A stretch of 64,000 nucleotides of DNA. Origin: Monosporascus cannonballus (taxonomy: Eukaryota; Ascomycota; Sordariomycetes; Xylariales). Below the pieces are notes generated by a model, which worked only from the letters and a program-made list of their open reading frames with translations, was not told the DNA's origin and did no database searches. This document shows, piece after piece, positions 36,023 to 48,624 of this stretch. Each line of letters opens with the position of its first letter. The first letter of the stretch is position 1. Made by a program: the position numbers and the translations under genes. The stretch is from contig QJNS01000261.1 in assembly GCA_004154925.1 (NCBI GenBank), positions 43,916-107,915 of the forward strand. Reading direction: 5' to 3'.

Positions 36023-39000
36023 GTAAAAAATAACGAATAAATTTACAAAACAGTCAAAACGCATATTAGTATAATTAACCAAGGCTTTTTTATAATATAG
36101 TTTAATACGCAATATGATAGAAATATTGTTTTATTTATCAAAAAAAATATTTTCGTTATATATGATGCGACAAAAATTAAAACAAATAACAGTAATAAAC
36201 TTTTAAAATGTATTCCGAAAATCCGAAATAAAATAAACGTTAAATATATAATTTAACTAATATATAATCTCGTTATAGCATTTTGGGTATATATCTTATT
36301 TAAATTTTATCTTTAAAATTTTGCCCGTATTAACTTTTTATTGCTAACGCATTAGTTTTCTCTTTTAATATATTAATTATATATAATTATATTTAATAAA
36401 ATATTTTTCACACCTAATATAATAAAATGTTAATACTTTTTAACGATTTCTTTAATTAAATTATAATCGATGAAAAAATTATAAATTATAAAAATCGATC
36501 AATTCGATCTGTGCGCCTATCTAATTCCTACTAAAATATAGACTTTTTACATCGAATATAATAATATAATGAAATTAAATAAAATTAAGTTAAAACCATA
36601 TCTAAATAGATTTTTAGTTAATTTAACTGTTTTTAAAATAATACGTTAAGTTTTATAATAAATGCTAAAATTATTGTCACTAAAATGCTACTTTATATAT
36701 TATTATATAGAATTCGAAATCTTACTTTAGAAAAGATAATTATTCCTAAAATTTTAGTTTCTACTCGTAGATAATGTAATTAAAATAATATTTAACGATA
36801 AAAATAAACCATTTATACATCAATTTACACATAAATATTCGCCTGTTACTTTTTACAATTATATCTGTAATTTGTTATAATACAGTGAAAATGGTATGTT
36901 TAGGTGAGAAATAGACCAGTGTAAGAATCCATTTAGTCCCTAAGTGTAGTTCTTTTCGAAAAAGCTGTCGAAATGAAAAGTTAATTACGAAAATTAAACA
37001 ATAACTTATAATATAAAAATAAAAACGAAAACAAAAATAAACGCGAATACATATTTAAAAAATAATCTAATATCGAAAACATAGAGGAATTTAGAGATAA
37101 TAACGTATTTAATAAAATAGATTACGATAAGAAGTTATAAGAAATTCAAAAACGAATTTAATTATAAAAGAGAAAAGAATATTAACAAAGAAAATAATAA
37201 TAAGTTACGTAATAAATACGCCAAAACTTAAATCCTTAATTTAGTCAAGATTTAATTTATGATTCAAAAATAATATATTAAAAATATGGGAAATATTTTT
37301 ATGATTTAGTATTTTAATATATTATATTTATAAAATAAAAATTATCGAAACATTTAAAACATATTTTATATAGTAACAGTAATTTTAAAACAAAATTGGG
37401 TTTAACAACAGTACAAATAAGACATCATTGTTTTAAAAGTTTTTCGTTCATTATTAAAAGCTTTAATACTAAAAAGATTAGTTTTAAACCGTAATTTTAA
37501 AAATAAACAAATTAATAATAATTTGATAATTTTATTAAAGAACTCAGATATATCTGAAATTAATTATAAATAATTATGGTTTTAACTTATTAAAATAATT
37601 ATATAAATAATCTATTATGCGAAAAGATTTATCCGATAAAAGAAAAATCAAATTGTCATAAATTCTATTATAAGTAAAGTTTTTTAATACGTATGATTTA
37701 TTTTATTAATTATTATATAAATCATAATTTTATTATATCTTTTTATTGTTATCGGAATCTTATTTTAAAACAATTTCTATATAATTAAAATATAAGCCAA
37801 TTGATATTTACTTTTTAATATTATCGAACATTTCGAATTTATTAATTAAGTTCAGCATTTATACATTATGTATAAATTTTTAAATTTTTGTAGATTTAAA
37901 TATAAATAAGAAAAGTACATAAATAAAATAATATAATCGGAATTACACAATGTTTTCTCCGAATTTTACAATTTAGTAATTAGTAATATTTTAATTTTCT
38001 TTAACTTAAAATAGATTTTCTAAAAATAGATATTTATTTTATCAATAAAAGCTAGATATTTAAATATATTTAAATTAATATTTACTTATAAAAGGATAGA
38101 AAAAATTGAATATTGAAATATTATATGAAATGCTAAAAGGATGTAGATATTATATAAAAATCTAAATTATCATAATAGATAATAGAAGAAATTTTGATAT
38201 AAAGTATCTTAAAAAGTAAATTAAAAAATATATAGAAATAGAAATAAATAAAGGAGGTGGATTATTTTTATTATTTTTTTCTATTTTCATAAAATATTTA
38301 TAAATATCTTTTTAAACGTACAAAAATTATAAATAACGTAAATATAAAAAATCCAAAAGATTTAAAAATAAACTACTACTAAAAAACAAATAATAAAAAT
38401 TAAATAAATTAACTTTAATACAGTTAATTATATTGTAATAAAAAAAGGTTAACTTTTATTATTTTATTAATTATATTATATTAATTTTCGTGCGAAATTT
38501 TATTTTCATTTTTCAATTAATATACATTAAATAATTTAAGATATATTTTAATTAAAATATTAAATCTTACTAGCGATTTAAACCTATATAGATTATGTTT
38601 TAAATTTCTTTTTAAATATTTAAAACTTATTATGACTTATTTAAAATCTAAAACCTTATTAAAATCCTATAATAGACACATTTATCGAAGCTTATTAATT
38701 AAAATTTATAATTCAAAATTATAGACATTATAACAAATTACTTAATTTCTAAACTATGGAAATTACTTAGGATATTATCGACTATCTAATCGATGCTCAT
38801 AAATTATTTTTTTATTCATAAATCTTTTTAGCAATTCAAAAAGTTCGAATTATAGTTATATTTTTAAAAAATTTGAAACAGTAAAAAGCATTTTCTCTAA
38901 TATGAAATATATTTATAAAATTACGGTTTTGCTAATAATTTATAACTTTGCTTTACAAAACTATATTATATTATTTAAAAATATTTTTAATTTTATTAAA

Positions 39001-40290
39001 TTTATATCGATAAACGTTTTAAAAATAATCAATATTATTTTATTTTTGTTATATTTTTATTATATTTATTAAATTCAAAAATAAAACTTTAATTCGACCA
39101 ATCAAAAACATTTTTAAGTTAATTATTTATAAATAAACTTTTTTTTGATAAAATGATCTGTTGTTATAAACCTACTTATAAAGTTTATTACGAAAAATAT
39201 AGAAATAATTAAATACAATTATTTTATTAATAACGTATTAATTAAAATCTATAGAAAATCATAATCGATAGTTTTAAATCTTTTCAAAAATTATTTATTA
39301 TTTTTTATTATTTTTTCGGTAATATCTAAATTCGTAATAAACTATATATTCCTATGTAATTATTGAATTTCGATAATAATTGATCTTAAAAATAAATAGC
39401 TAATTATTCATTTAAATACATAAACTATATAAACTTTCGATATAAAGATTTATACATTAATTAATACGTAAATTGTTTTTTAATTGAATTATTTTTATAT
39501 TTAAACATAAAATAAAAATAATTTTCTTTAAATCAATTATATTTGTTTATAACTTTTTTTATATGCGAGCTATTATTATGTTGATAAAGAAACGTAAAAA
39601 TAAATCAATTTTATTTATTGTATTATCGTTTTAAATTAATATAATTATATTTTGAATTAATTGTTAAAGTAGTTTATTTTCAAAATAGAAAAAAAAGTGT
39701 ATTATTTAGTATATGATAGAATTATATCGAAAATAACAAATTTAGTTGAATTACAAAATATTTGTAAAAAAAAGATTGAAAACACTTTATATATAAACTT
39801 TTCAAAAGAACAAAAATTTAACGCTCTTTATTTTATTCTTATGATTAATAAAATTAATAATTTCTAATTCGTTTTTTAAACGGTTATATTTTAAATCGAT
39901 AATGGAAATATATAAAATACAATTAATTTTGTATCAAAATAAAACATTTATGATAAAACTTTTGCGCAATAGAAACATAGCCTAATAATATTTTTAAGTA
40001 ATTTAAGCGCCAGACAATAAAGACAAATTAAAAATATTCTAATTAAATTTATAAATATGCGAAAATGTTTTTGTATCAAAATTCTAAATAATTATAATAA
40101 TCGGTTCGAAAATATATATTTATATAAGCTAAATATATTGTAACTTTTATAATTTATGTATTATTAAATAATATAAATAATTCAATTGAATTCGTTATAA
40201 TATAGTCGAATTTATAATTTTTTTAAAGTATATTTTATTTATAAAATTCTTTTTATATAATTTATTTTACAAATCTTAATTTAATTAACG

Positions 40291-42153
40291 TACTATATAA
40301 GTGAGTTAGACGTGCAAATAAGTCGAATATTTTCTTTTAACAATTTTACTATCTTACTTCAATTATTTATTTTTTAATAATTACGATATGAAACGGTTTA
40401 TAAAAAATCTAAAATAAACTTAGCCGTTTAGGCTAAGAAAAATAACCCGAAAATTAGTTATAGAAAATTTGGTTCTATTTGTAATATCCCATATTCCACC
40501 TTAGAAACGCGTTATAAGGATATACGCGCCCGAGCCGACATTATTCCTTTTTTATAAAAATTAGCCCTGATCGGAAAACAATCGATTATTGAAAAAGTCC
40601 TTAACCTAAATACGCGAACGTTTCTTATTCATCTTTAGTAAGTTAAAGATATGGCGAATTTGCTGCTTACATAATACGTTACGATACGCGTTAAGATTAA
40701 TTAGGTATTTAATTTTATTAAACGAAAAAAAGTTAAAACGCGTTTAATTCGAATAATAAATTATTAAAAAATCTTAGACAAAATCAAGAAATATTTCGAA
40801 AATAATTTAAGTTTATCCGAGTTATAATTGCAAAATATAATATTATAATGAGAATATTTCTAACTTTAACGAAACGAGATTTTTAATAGAACTTCTTATA
40901 ATAATAAACATAGTTATTATTAACGTTAAAAAACATAAAAAGTTTAAATAAGATTAATAAAAAAATTGAAAATAGTTTATAATAATATAAGTCGTTAACT
41001 TTCAAGATTACGTTTTATCTTTATTTATTATCTTTATTAGAAAAACCCACCTTTTTTGCTAGTTCGTCGATAACTTATTTTTATTTAAATAGAGGTTTGC
41101 TATAAGCAAAAACGACTAGATAATAAATAAACTAAGTTTAAAATGGAATAAATATTTCGACAAAAATATTTAAACAGGTATTAAAAATTGGAAACGTTTT
41201 TTTTGCTTTCGATGATTACAAAAATTATTTTTTGATCAAATTCGAAAATTATTACGCGAATAACAATATTATTACGTTTTGTATATTTACTTATTTTTTT
41301 TTATCGATTTTAACTTTTTGAGGTATTTTGTTTTTCCGTATTAAAACGCGTTTATTTGTTATATATCGAAAATCTTATACGGCGATACGTTGCTTATATC
41401 GCTAAGGAGGATTATATCGCCGGTTTTTGTAACGCGTTTAAAGCTGTTATGACCACCGATAATATTAAATCCGGATTCGTAAAAGCGGGATTTGTTTTAT
41501 TCGATCCCAATTACGTTTTTTCCTAGCTAGAAGTTTTAGTTGTACCTATATCGACCGTTTCGCCGCTTACCTTTGTTAATTTCGTTAATTCTTTTACCAG
41601 CGAAAGCCTTTAGGAATGTTATTAAAGCGATTTGACGGGGACGTAATTTATAAAAAAAGATTAAGAATTATTAAGATAATTCGTTAATAAAGATAGTTAA
41701 ATCGGCTAATCTTTTAATAAAAAGTAACTTAATATATTTGTACAAAAATTTTTTTTTGCGAAAGAAAAATAGTTATTTTCGCGAAACGAATTACGTCTTT
41801 AGTAAATGTCGAAAAAATTAAATCCCTATGTTTTCAAAAAAGAAAAATACTTACTATAAGAGAGGTATAAGTTTTTATAGCTACGAAAGGAGGTAATGAT
41901 AAACAATCGTAATTAGTAACGGCTAAAGATAATTATCGTAAAAGGGTTTAAGCGAAGAAACGGAAGTATAGCGTTTACAGTAAGCTCGAACATAATGCGC
42001 GTATTTGTAAGAAAGCTATAGATACGGTTAGCAATGAAAAATCCGATTAGTTTGAATAAATTTATTGCGTTATAGTTGTTTTATTTGAATTTGTTATCGC
42101 GAAGTGCTAAAAAGTGTCTAGCTTATTTGTATATCTAGCTTATTTATATAGTA
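40291..42153 (+). mobile_element. pogo/Fot-type DNA transposon nested in the hAT-like unit
   Basis: 1863 bp, the usual size of fungal pogo elements. The TIRs are about 46 bp: the left begins TACTATATAAGTGAGTTAGA and the right ends TCTAGCTTATTTATATAGTA. Each holds two copies of a GTGTCTAGCTTATTTGTA-like unit. The better preserved version of this terminus (ACACCAGTAAGCTGGACACA) is at 58927. The TA target duplication is inherent in the ends. The element carries many more CpG than the flanking AT-rich DNA. Confidence 0.8.
40430..42085 (+). pseudogene. pogo-type transposase relic (CENP-B HTH, DDE, C-terminal zinc knuckle)
   Basis: The N-terminal HTH region reads NIPYSTLETRYKDIRARADI near 40480-40540. 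A TC5-type DNA-binding stretch follows (VFNFIKRKKVKTRLIR near 40710). The C-terminal half reads YIAKEDYIAGFCNAFKAVMT near 41390-41450, then NIKSGFVKAGFVLFDPN. A last segment with KYSVYSKLEHNARICKKAID near 41970-42010 corresponds to the CxxCxxxxHxxxxC knuckle common in fungal pogo transposases, with one Cys changed. Many TAA/TAG stops; the central DDE region is hardly readable. Confidence 0.7.
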
Positions 42154-44300
42154 CGCTATTTCTTTTATTTTATGTTAATTTATTATTAAACCTTTTTTAT
42201 TTTATAAAATTAAATTTATTTTCAATTTTATTTTTAAACTTTTAAGTATTATTCATTATATACATTTTATTATATATATATATATATATAAGCTTTTTAT
42301 ATTAAAAATAAAGCGTTTTTAAAATGGAATTCAGTTTGTATATAAATTATGAAAAATATCGTAATATTATTATTTTGCTTTATTTGTATTTTATATAATA
42401 TATTGCAAATTTTTATAGGATTATATATTAATCGTATTACATTTTATTATTAAGTTTAATGAAACAATTTCGATTTTAATAATATTTTTTACATCTAATA
42501 AATAGTTTTTTCGTTATAACGTATATAGAAATTGGTCAATTAATATATATATTATATATTTTATTTAATATAATTTTAAATTATTTATAATTTTAAGAAC
42601 TAAAACTGTTCAAAATAATTATTTCGTTAAAGACAGGAATATAATTTACAATTAGAATCTATATTAAATTAATTATTTAAAAATATTTATAGATATAACC
42701 GGTATAATTAAAAAATCTATATACTAAAATCTTAATAATAAATATTTTAAATTTTGTTAATTAATTTATGAATCTAAATACTTTTTTTAAAATATTACGT
42801 TTCGAATAACCTAAAAATACCTTTAAAAAGATTTAACTATTTAAAATTAAGAGTTTTATTTTAACGTTTTATTTACGAAATTATTTTAAGTTTATTTAAT
42901 ACAACAAAATTTCAATTTTTACGATTAATTAATAAGGTTGTATAAAAATAATTAAATATATTTTTATTATATTTTACTAATATATCTATGTTATTAATAT
43001 ATCTATATTAACAATATATATATTAATTTAGGTATTGATTCGAAATTATTTATCATTTATATTATATTTATAATAAATATATTATTTTAATAATCGAAAA
43101 TATAAATCTTATTTATTATATTATTAAAATAATAATACCGATCGATTTTTTAAAATTTTTCGTATACAGCGGCCTAATTTCCGAGCTTTATTTATTTGTA
43201 AAAACCGTAAAAATTCGTATATAACGAAAATAAAAACAAAAAACTTGATAAATCCGAATCTAAAAGAATAATTAGAAAAGCAAAATAATAATAAAATAAA
43301 ATCTCTTTTATTAACTAAACCGAAAATCATACATTTTTAAAGTTATATATAAACATTAATTAAAATAATTATTAAATTAACATTCAAATAAAACTAATTA
43401 GTTATTTTTTTTAGTATTAAGAATAATAATTTTAAATTATTTTAATTTCTAAAAAATAATTTAAGAAACAATAAATAGGTTAATTAATATAATATTATTT
43501 TTATTATTAAAAATTAAACGAAAATGAAATAATTAAAGATTTTATTTGTACTATTAATATATAAATTCATATAATTGTATATTACGATTAATTATATAAA
43601 AATAATGATTTAGTTTAAATATATCAATTAAACGTTTTAATTTAAAATTTTATATTAAAAATATTTATTAAATATAATCTTAAATTACGTAAATTTCGTA
43701 TTTTCCTAACATATAATTTATAATTTATTTATATATTAAATATATAATTTTGAATATAAATATATATAGATAATTAATTATTTTATATTTTATGTATTTA
43801 CGAGGAATTAATCCGTAAGTAATTTTATTTTATCTACGTATCTTTGTTAATAACTTACGTAAATTTTTACCCATCTACTGATACCTCTTGGAGGAAATTT
43901 TAGCTTAGATGGGTGAGTAGTGCAAACCCTAGAGAGGATCCATCCAACATCTTTCAGTCTGATCCACTCCGGCCGTTTGACCTAATTAAAACCTAATTGG
44001 GTGGCCAGTTACGAACCACGATATCATAGAACATACCTATATGACTTGCGCAGTTGCCGATTTGTCAAAACCAGAACTTCGGGGCCATTGTGGAGCGCCT
44101 GTCTCGGGCTGGACGGCATGGCCCGCGACTCAGAACCCGACACCGCCGGCTATTGATGATGTGCATATCAGCCCAACTTCGTGCCACTTCGTGCCACTTG
44201 CGGCTCGCTGCGACCGTCTATTTTTATCTGAACACCGTATTGAATGAGCTGTCATGCGGCTGAGTGGGAAAGCATGCGCTATAGTCTAGACGCATCAATC

Positions 44301-44704
44301 TAGGATTTGTAATAAGTACTCAATGGGTACCCACGGATTACCTACGACCGTGGTTAACTACTTACGGGTGGTTAATTACGGTCGTAAACAACGTAAATAG
44401 TTTTTATTAATATATATACGTAAATAATTAATTTTCGATAACGTATTAATCGATATATTAATCGGTAAATAACTTTATAATTTATATATATTATAAATAA
44501 AAAACTTGTATATTATAAAATTAAAATATTATTATATATAACCGTATAAAATATTAAATATATTTAATAAGTGAAAATAAATATTAATTAATTAATATTA
44601 TTTATGGATTACTTAAGATTACTTATTCGTAGGTAGTATTTTCTTGGCAAGAGTGGCTCGTGGATAGAAAATTTAGCGTGGGTGGGTGGGTAGTGCAAAC
44701 CCTA
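44301..44704. mobile_element. Short hAT-like non-autonomous element, 404 bp
   Basis: Starts TAGGATTTGTAATAAGTACT and ends GTAGTGCAAACCCTA. Flanking octamers are CATCAATC (44293-44300) and CACCTATC (44705-44712), six of eight identical. It shares the subterminal ATGGGTACCCACGGA and CTACGACCGTGG sequence with the 33108 unit. The middle is AT-rich and noncoding. Confidence 0.75.
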
Positions 44705-45150
44705 CACCTATCCGCGTACGAAACGCAAGACCTCGTTTGACCAGGAAAGCTGTGCAGCCAGCCAATTTTTTTTTTCAGTGGCGATGGGGATAACTCAGCA
44801 ACACCCACTACACGAAGCGAGGACAACTGAGGACTTGCTAGTACCTCTGTAATGTCGAGGGCTGACTGGATTTAGCTGGGCAACGCTATTTGTTAGGGCT
44901 CCTTTAGAAGGTTCGAATGACGTCGGGCGTCCTCAACCCCGCTATGGCCCATAAAAAATACGAGGTCTTGGCGGGTTGAGAACCATAGTATCGGCTGCCG
45001 ATTTGCTTACTTTTACGAGATCACGTAAACTGAGTCTCTCCAACGGCCGGACCGACGTCGCTCACACCACACCTTTCCGATATCGTGTGGAAGGTCACAC
45101 GGGGGATTTCATTCTACGAGGACCTACAGTTGAGTTTGGGTAGTTGATTG

Positions 45151-45160
45151 AATATATAAG
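45151..45160 (+). promoter_or_regulatory. TATA box of the AA1-like gene
   Basis: AATATATAAG lies 191 bp upstream of the ATG at 45351 and is followed by a CA-rich leader typical of fungal transcripts. Confidence 0.55.
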
Positions 45161-45350
45161 GGTGATCGGCTCTCCCCAAAAGGTCTTTCCGGGAAAGCAA
45201 GCCATCAAGCACAAAAACACCATCCAGAGACTCCCAACATTCCTATAAGCATATTACTACTAATAGTCGACTTCGCCCAGGGACCGACCGACGTCAACGG
45301 CCACGCACTCCTTTAGCTCTAGCTCTAGCATCATATCATTAGCAACAACC

Positions 45351-45988
45351 ATGCAAAACATCATCACCGCTCTCACGGCGCTCCTGCCGTTGGCAGCAGC
45401 CGCCCCCTCCAATCTCGCCGCCCGTGATGACAACGCGGGCTGCACATCCAAGTCGTTCAACGACTTCCAGTGGACTATCGAAGACTTCGACTTCCACAGC
45501 AGCTACCTGTTCACGACGCCGGCTCACCAAAACTCATGGGGCTACGTGAACTTCAACGTGACGAACCCGGCCTTGAATTACAAGGCGTCGTGCAAGGCTG
45601 CCAGCAGCCAGCTGTCGGAATTCTTCTACGGCACCATGGTCTATGACTGCACCACCACCGACAATACGTCGGCGGAGACCACCTTCTCTTTCAGCCGCCC
45701 CAGCGGACAACTGGATCTCAACCAGACCTGGACCTGCTCCGATGAGGATCCGCAGTACCCGTAAGGAAACCTTAGACCCTTATTTAGTTGTCCTTGACCC
45801 CGGGATACTAACTGAGATACAGTATTACGATCCATGCTTATGGATGCCTGGACCTGACGTTGGACTGCAAGGACGAGAAGTGGCAGAATCCCGACTGGCA
45901 GATGGGAGAGATATACTCCAGCCGGACAGTCACTTGCGATTTGGTCACGGAGCCTATGAAGCCCTATAGAATGGAGGCAATTGCATAG
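45351..45988 (+). CDS. AA1-like (Alt a 1 type) small secreted protein
   Basis: 191 residues from exons 45351-45760 and 45823-45988; the 62-nt intron has a GTAAGG donor, TACTAAC branch point at 45806-45812 and CAG acceptor. It has an N-terminal signal peptide (MQNIITALTALLPLAAAAPS). The mature part matches the fungal AA1-like pattern: WTIEDFDFHSSYLFTTPAHQ, NSWGYVNFNVTNPAL, QLSEFFYGTMVYDC, FSFSRPSGQLDLNQTW, and after the intron WQNPDWQMGEIYSSRTVTC. Seven cysteines (31, 81, 100, 129, 145, 152, 175), consistent with disulfides in a beta-barrel. Secreted and possibly active at the plant or insect interface, but its partner is unknown. No RIP damage, although it lies between RIP blocks. Without splicing the frame ends at 45764. 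Confidence 0.9.
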
Positions 45989-46679
45989 GCTGCACGGCAC
46001 CAGACATCACGCAATGATTCACCCTATAGACGAACGACGACCCGTTATGAAGTGCACGACGAAAGGTATAGACTGTAATGCTAATACAACCATGACTTGA
46101 AGCGAAATCTCCTGAGTCATAAGCCACGTGAATAAAAGTGCCATGGACAAGCTGAAGCTGGATTAATCCCAATACAACACCACGAATGCCCTTTTCATCC
46201 AACTTCCCTTGTCCACAAGTTTAGTTTATTCCAAGTCTACGGATTAGGTTGGATACAGGCATATAGATGGACGTAGCCGCATGAAAGGATGCGCTTTAAT
46301 ATAACGAAGACCTTATGAAGGTAGCGAAGGGAGAATCCATTATTTTCTCTAGAGCAATCGACAGAATAGATACTTCGACAGCAAATGTCTGAAAGCTACA
46401 TGTAGTTGTCACCGACATTCTACGATTCCACACGGTCGTTCCTATCACTTCCGATATAAGTCATTTAATCGTAGCGATATACTAGAGGTAAGAGCTCACA
46501 GCAACCCATAAATGGAAAGAAAGACGCACCCAAGCAGGGCGATCGCTGAGGGCGCAACTGGCATATGAGCCATAGACCTCATAACCTCCGAGAGCTATCC
46601 CACGCCAGTCAGTCATTCAACTCTGGCTTTATCTGGCATGCTTCATCTATATCTCACAGCTTAACCGACAGCGACTCTC
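45989..46679. other. Spacer between the AA1-like gene and the siderophore-transporter pseudogene
   Basis: No gene seen; presumably the 3' UTR of the AA1-like gene and decayed sequence. Confidence 0.5.
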
Positions 46680-47935
46680 TCAGGGGTGCCGCTGTCCGGT
46701 ACAACGCCCATAATGGAGCTAGCCAGACCCGACGCAAGTATCGGCCGTCGCGCTACTCCCCAGTGAGCGTCACAAAGCGGCATCTCGCGGCGCCCGACCA
46801 CGATCTGGGGGGGCACTAGCAGCGTCGTGCCCACCATGCCCGAACAGACCTGCATGAGCTGGACGGCGAGGATCTCAGCGACTCCGTTCTCGCCGCCCCG
46901 CAGCCGCAGCATGGTGCCGTACCGCACCATCCGTACGGCGGCACTCAGCACGCAGATCCATTTGTACCGCCTCGTCGCGACCACCGCCGCACCGCGAGGC
47001 ACTGAATGATGCCGCTGACGAAGGTGAAGAACGCACGCCGCGCGCGGCCAGCTCCTTGGCCGCCGTCGCCCCCGCAGAGATGTAGGTGCTCGTCGCAGTG
47101 AACCCAACGCTGTCCGGGAGACGAGGGGGAGGTAGGGCGCGATTGTCCGGCTGGAGACGCAGGCGAGGGCACCATTGGGTGCTTCGCTAGATGGTCCCTA
47201 AAAGGCGCAGGGTGATGATCAGCTCCGCGCTGACCGCGAGGGGGGTTTCAATCTACCATGTTGGCCCCCTGCGAGGGAGCTATCGCGGCTAGGGTTAGTG
47301 GACTTCGGAGTAATGCGAGCCCCCAACTAAACAGCAACACGCCTCAAGGGTCGACCGGGAAGCAGAATTCGTGCAACGACACCCCGCTTTCGGTGGGAGT
47401 CCTTCCATCTGGGCTTTGTCCTGGTAGTACAGCAGCGTCGTGATGATAAAGCCGGCAGAGAACGGTATGAGAATGGCCAGCATGCCTCCCCCCCAGCGCC
47501 ACCTGATGCCTTCGGGGGCCATCACCGTCTCCGGGGCGAGCGCGGAGGTCTAAGGTGTGATCAGTAACGGCCGGAACGAAGGCCCCCCATCTCGCCATCG
47601 TGATGTCAGTGGTGGCGATGTCGATGAGCAGGTTGGTGCCGGATTGCCCGACGAAATACAGGCCGCTGTCGGCGGCGTAAGTGCCGAAGTTCTTCGATCC
47701 TGCCATCAGCACGTACGGCAGGCAGTAGAATGAGATCGTCGGCGGCGTACGTCGATCCCCGCCCCGTGACGTTGGACAGCTTGACTAGCCGGGGCTTCAC
47801 GACGGCGAACACGACTGCATCGGCTGTGCTGAGGGCGGCTAGGCGGGATAGCGCATCTAATTCCGAGTGCGCGTAGTTCTTGAAGAGTACATGGCCATGT
47901 TATCAATCTCACCGTACTGCGGTTTCGGAACGCTT
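46680..47935 (-). pseudogene. Siderophore-iron MFS transporter pseudogene
   Basis: Minus-strand remains of an Arn/Str-type siderophore transporter, in correct order but in shifting frames. Pieces: SELDALSRLAALSTADAVVF and AVVKPRLVKLSNVTGRG (47870-47750), KNFGTYAADSGLYFVGQSG then NLLIDIATTDITMARWGAFV (47700-47570), IRWRWGGGMLAILIPFSAGF (47510-47440), and KWICVLSAAVRMVRYGTMLR then EILAVQLMQVCSGMVGTTLL (46965-46810). Several frameshifts, in-frame stops and a gap near 47020-47400 separate them. The N-terminal cytoplasmic part and first membrane segments are missing, as is the last loop. GC is high, so decay is by indels and point changes and not mainly by RIP. Confidence 0.75.
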
Positions 47936-48624
47936 CACTTGCGAGGGGCTTTTACTAAACCATCATGCCTAAGTGTGGCCTAGGATGTGATTAGCTCGGA
48001 ACATATTTAGCCTTGGATAGGGGATTGGAAGAACCTTTGCCAAAGACATAGGAATGTGCTCGAGAAAAAGTAGGTTGACGGTAATAGCCCCGTTCTACAC
48101 CAATATGGAAAAGGGGGGTGGGGTGGCGCGTAGCCTTTACTGTCATACCGGAGGTCGGGTTTAAAATAACAATACGTTGGTGGTTCTGTTACATGGGAAT
48201 TTATGAGTACCCGATAGTTATGAGCCGGCAACTGGTTACCCCGTATCGCCCGAAAGTCTTCGGCTTGATCGAACGGTCGGAAAGATCTACCCCTTTATTG
48301 CGTTTTGCCATTTTTCAGTATTCCAATAATAATGTACATGGCCGCACCGGTAAAGCAAAGAGCGGCTTAAAATGAAAGCAATGATTGGGTTGGGCTAGTA
48401 CACAACCAAACAAGTTCAAGTGTGTTCGCTGCCTCCGCTGAGGGGAAGAGTAGATGCACAACACACCGGGTAGAAGCAATATATAAAACCATCTAGCTCC
48501 CGCATCTCGGAATCTATGACGCCAAGCCTAATAATTCACAAGATATTTCGACATAACTCTAATAACTCAGCCCTCACGAAGAATAAGAAAGCAAAGAAAA
48601 TGACATACAACGTGGCATAAAACC
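47936..48624. other. Spacer without supported gene
   Basis: No family-like ORF; 48118-48375 (plus) and 48007-48231 (minus) are unsupported reading frames. Confidence 0.5.

Larger units (their letters stand above)
33108..43931. mobile_element. hAT-like unit, 10.8 kb, extremely AT-rich
   Basis: Bounded by inverted termini TAGGGTTTGCA at 33108 and TGCAAACCCTA ending at 43931. The flanking octamers GGAAGGAT (33100-33107) and GAGAGGAT (43932-43939) match at six of eight positions, as expected of a worn hAT-type 8-bp TSD. Just inside the left end are ATGGGTACCC repeats and a CCACGACCGTGG palindrome, shared with the short elements at 44301 and 49084. The interior is AT-rich with few CpG and no readable hAT transposase. 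It contains a pogo element (40291-42153) and a TAA microsatellite. The remaining 9 kb exceeds a normal hAT element, so other unrecognised insertions are likely. Confidence 0.65.
43940..45350. other. Intergenic spacer apart from the hAT-like element
   Basis: No gene supported. ORFs at 44041-44263 have no family match I recognise. CTTCGTGCCACTTCGTGCCA at about 44178-44200 is a small tandem duplication. Confidence 0.5.

Noticed and set aside
33200..43900. Regional centromere candidate
   Set aside because: Very AT-rich, but it is bounded by hAT-type termini with an 8-bp duplication and contains a pogo element; nothing specific to centromeres is visible.
44041..44263. Two overlapping ORFs of about 70 residues
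   Set aside because: No family resemblance, and both frames are equally open in a short GC-richer patch.
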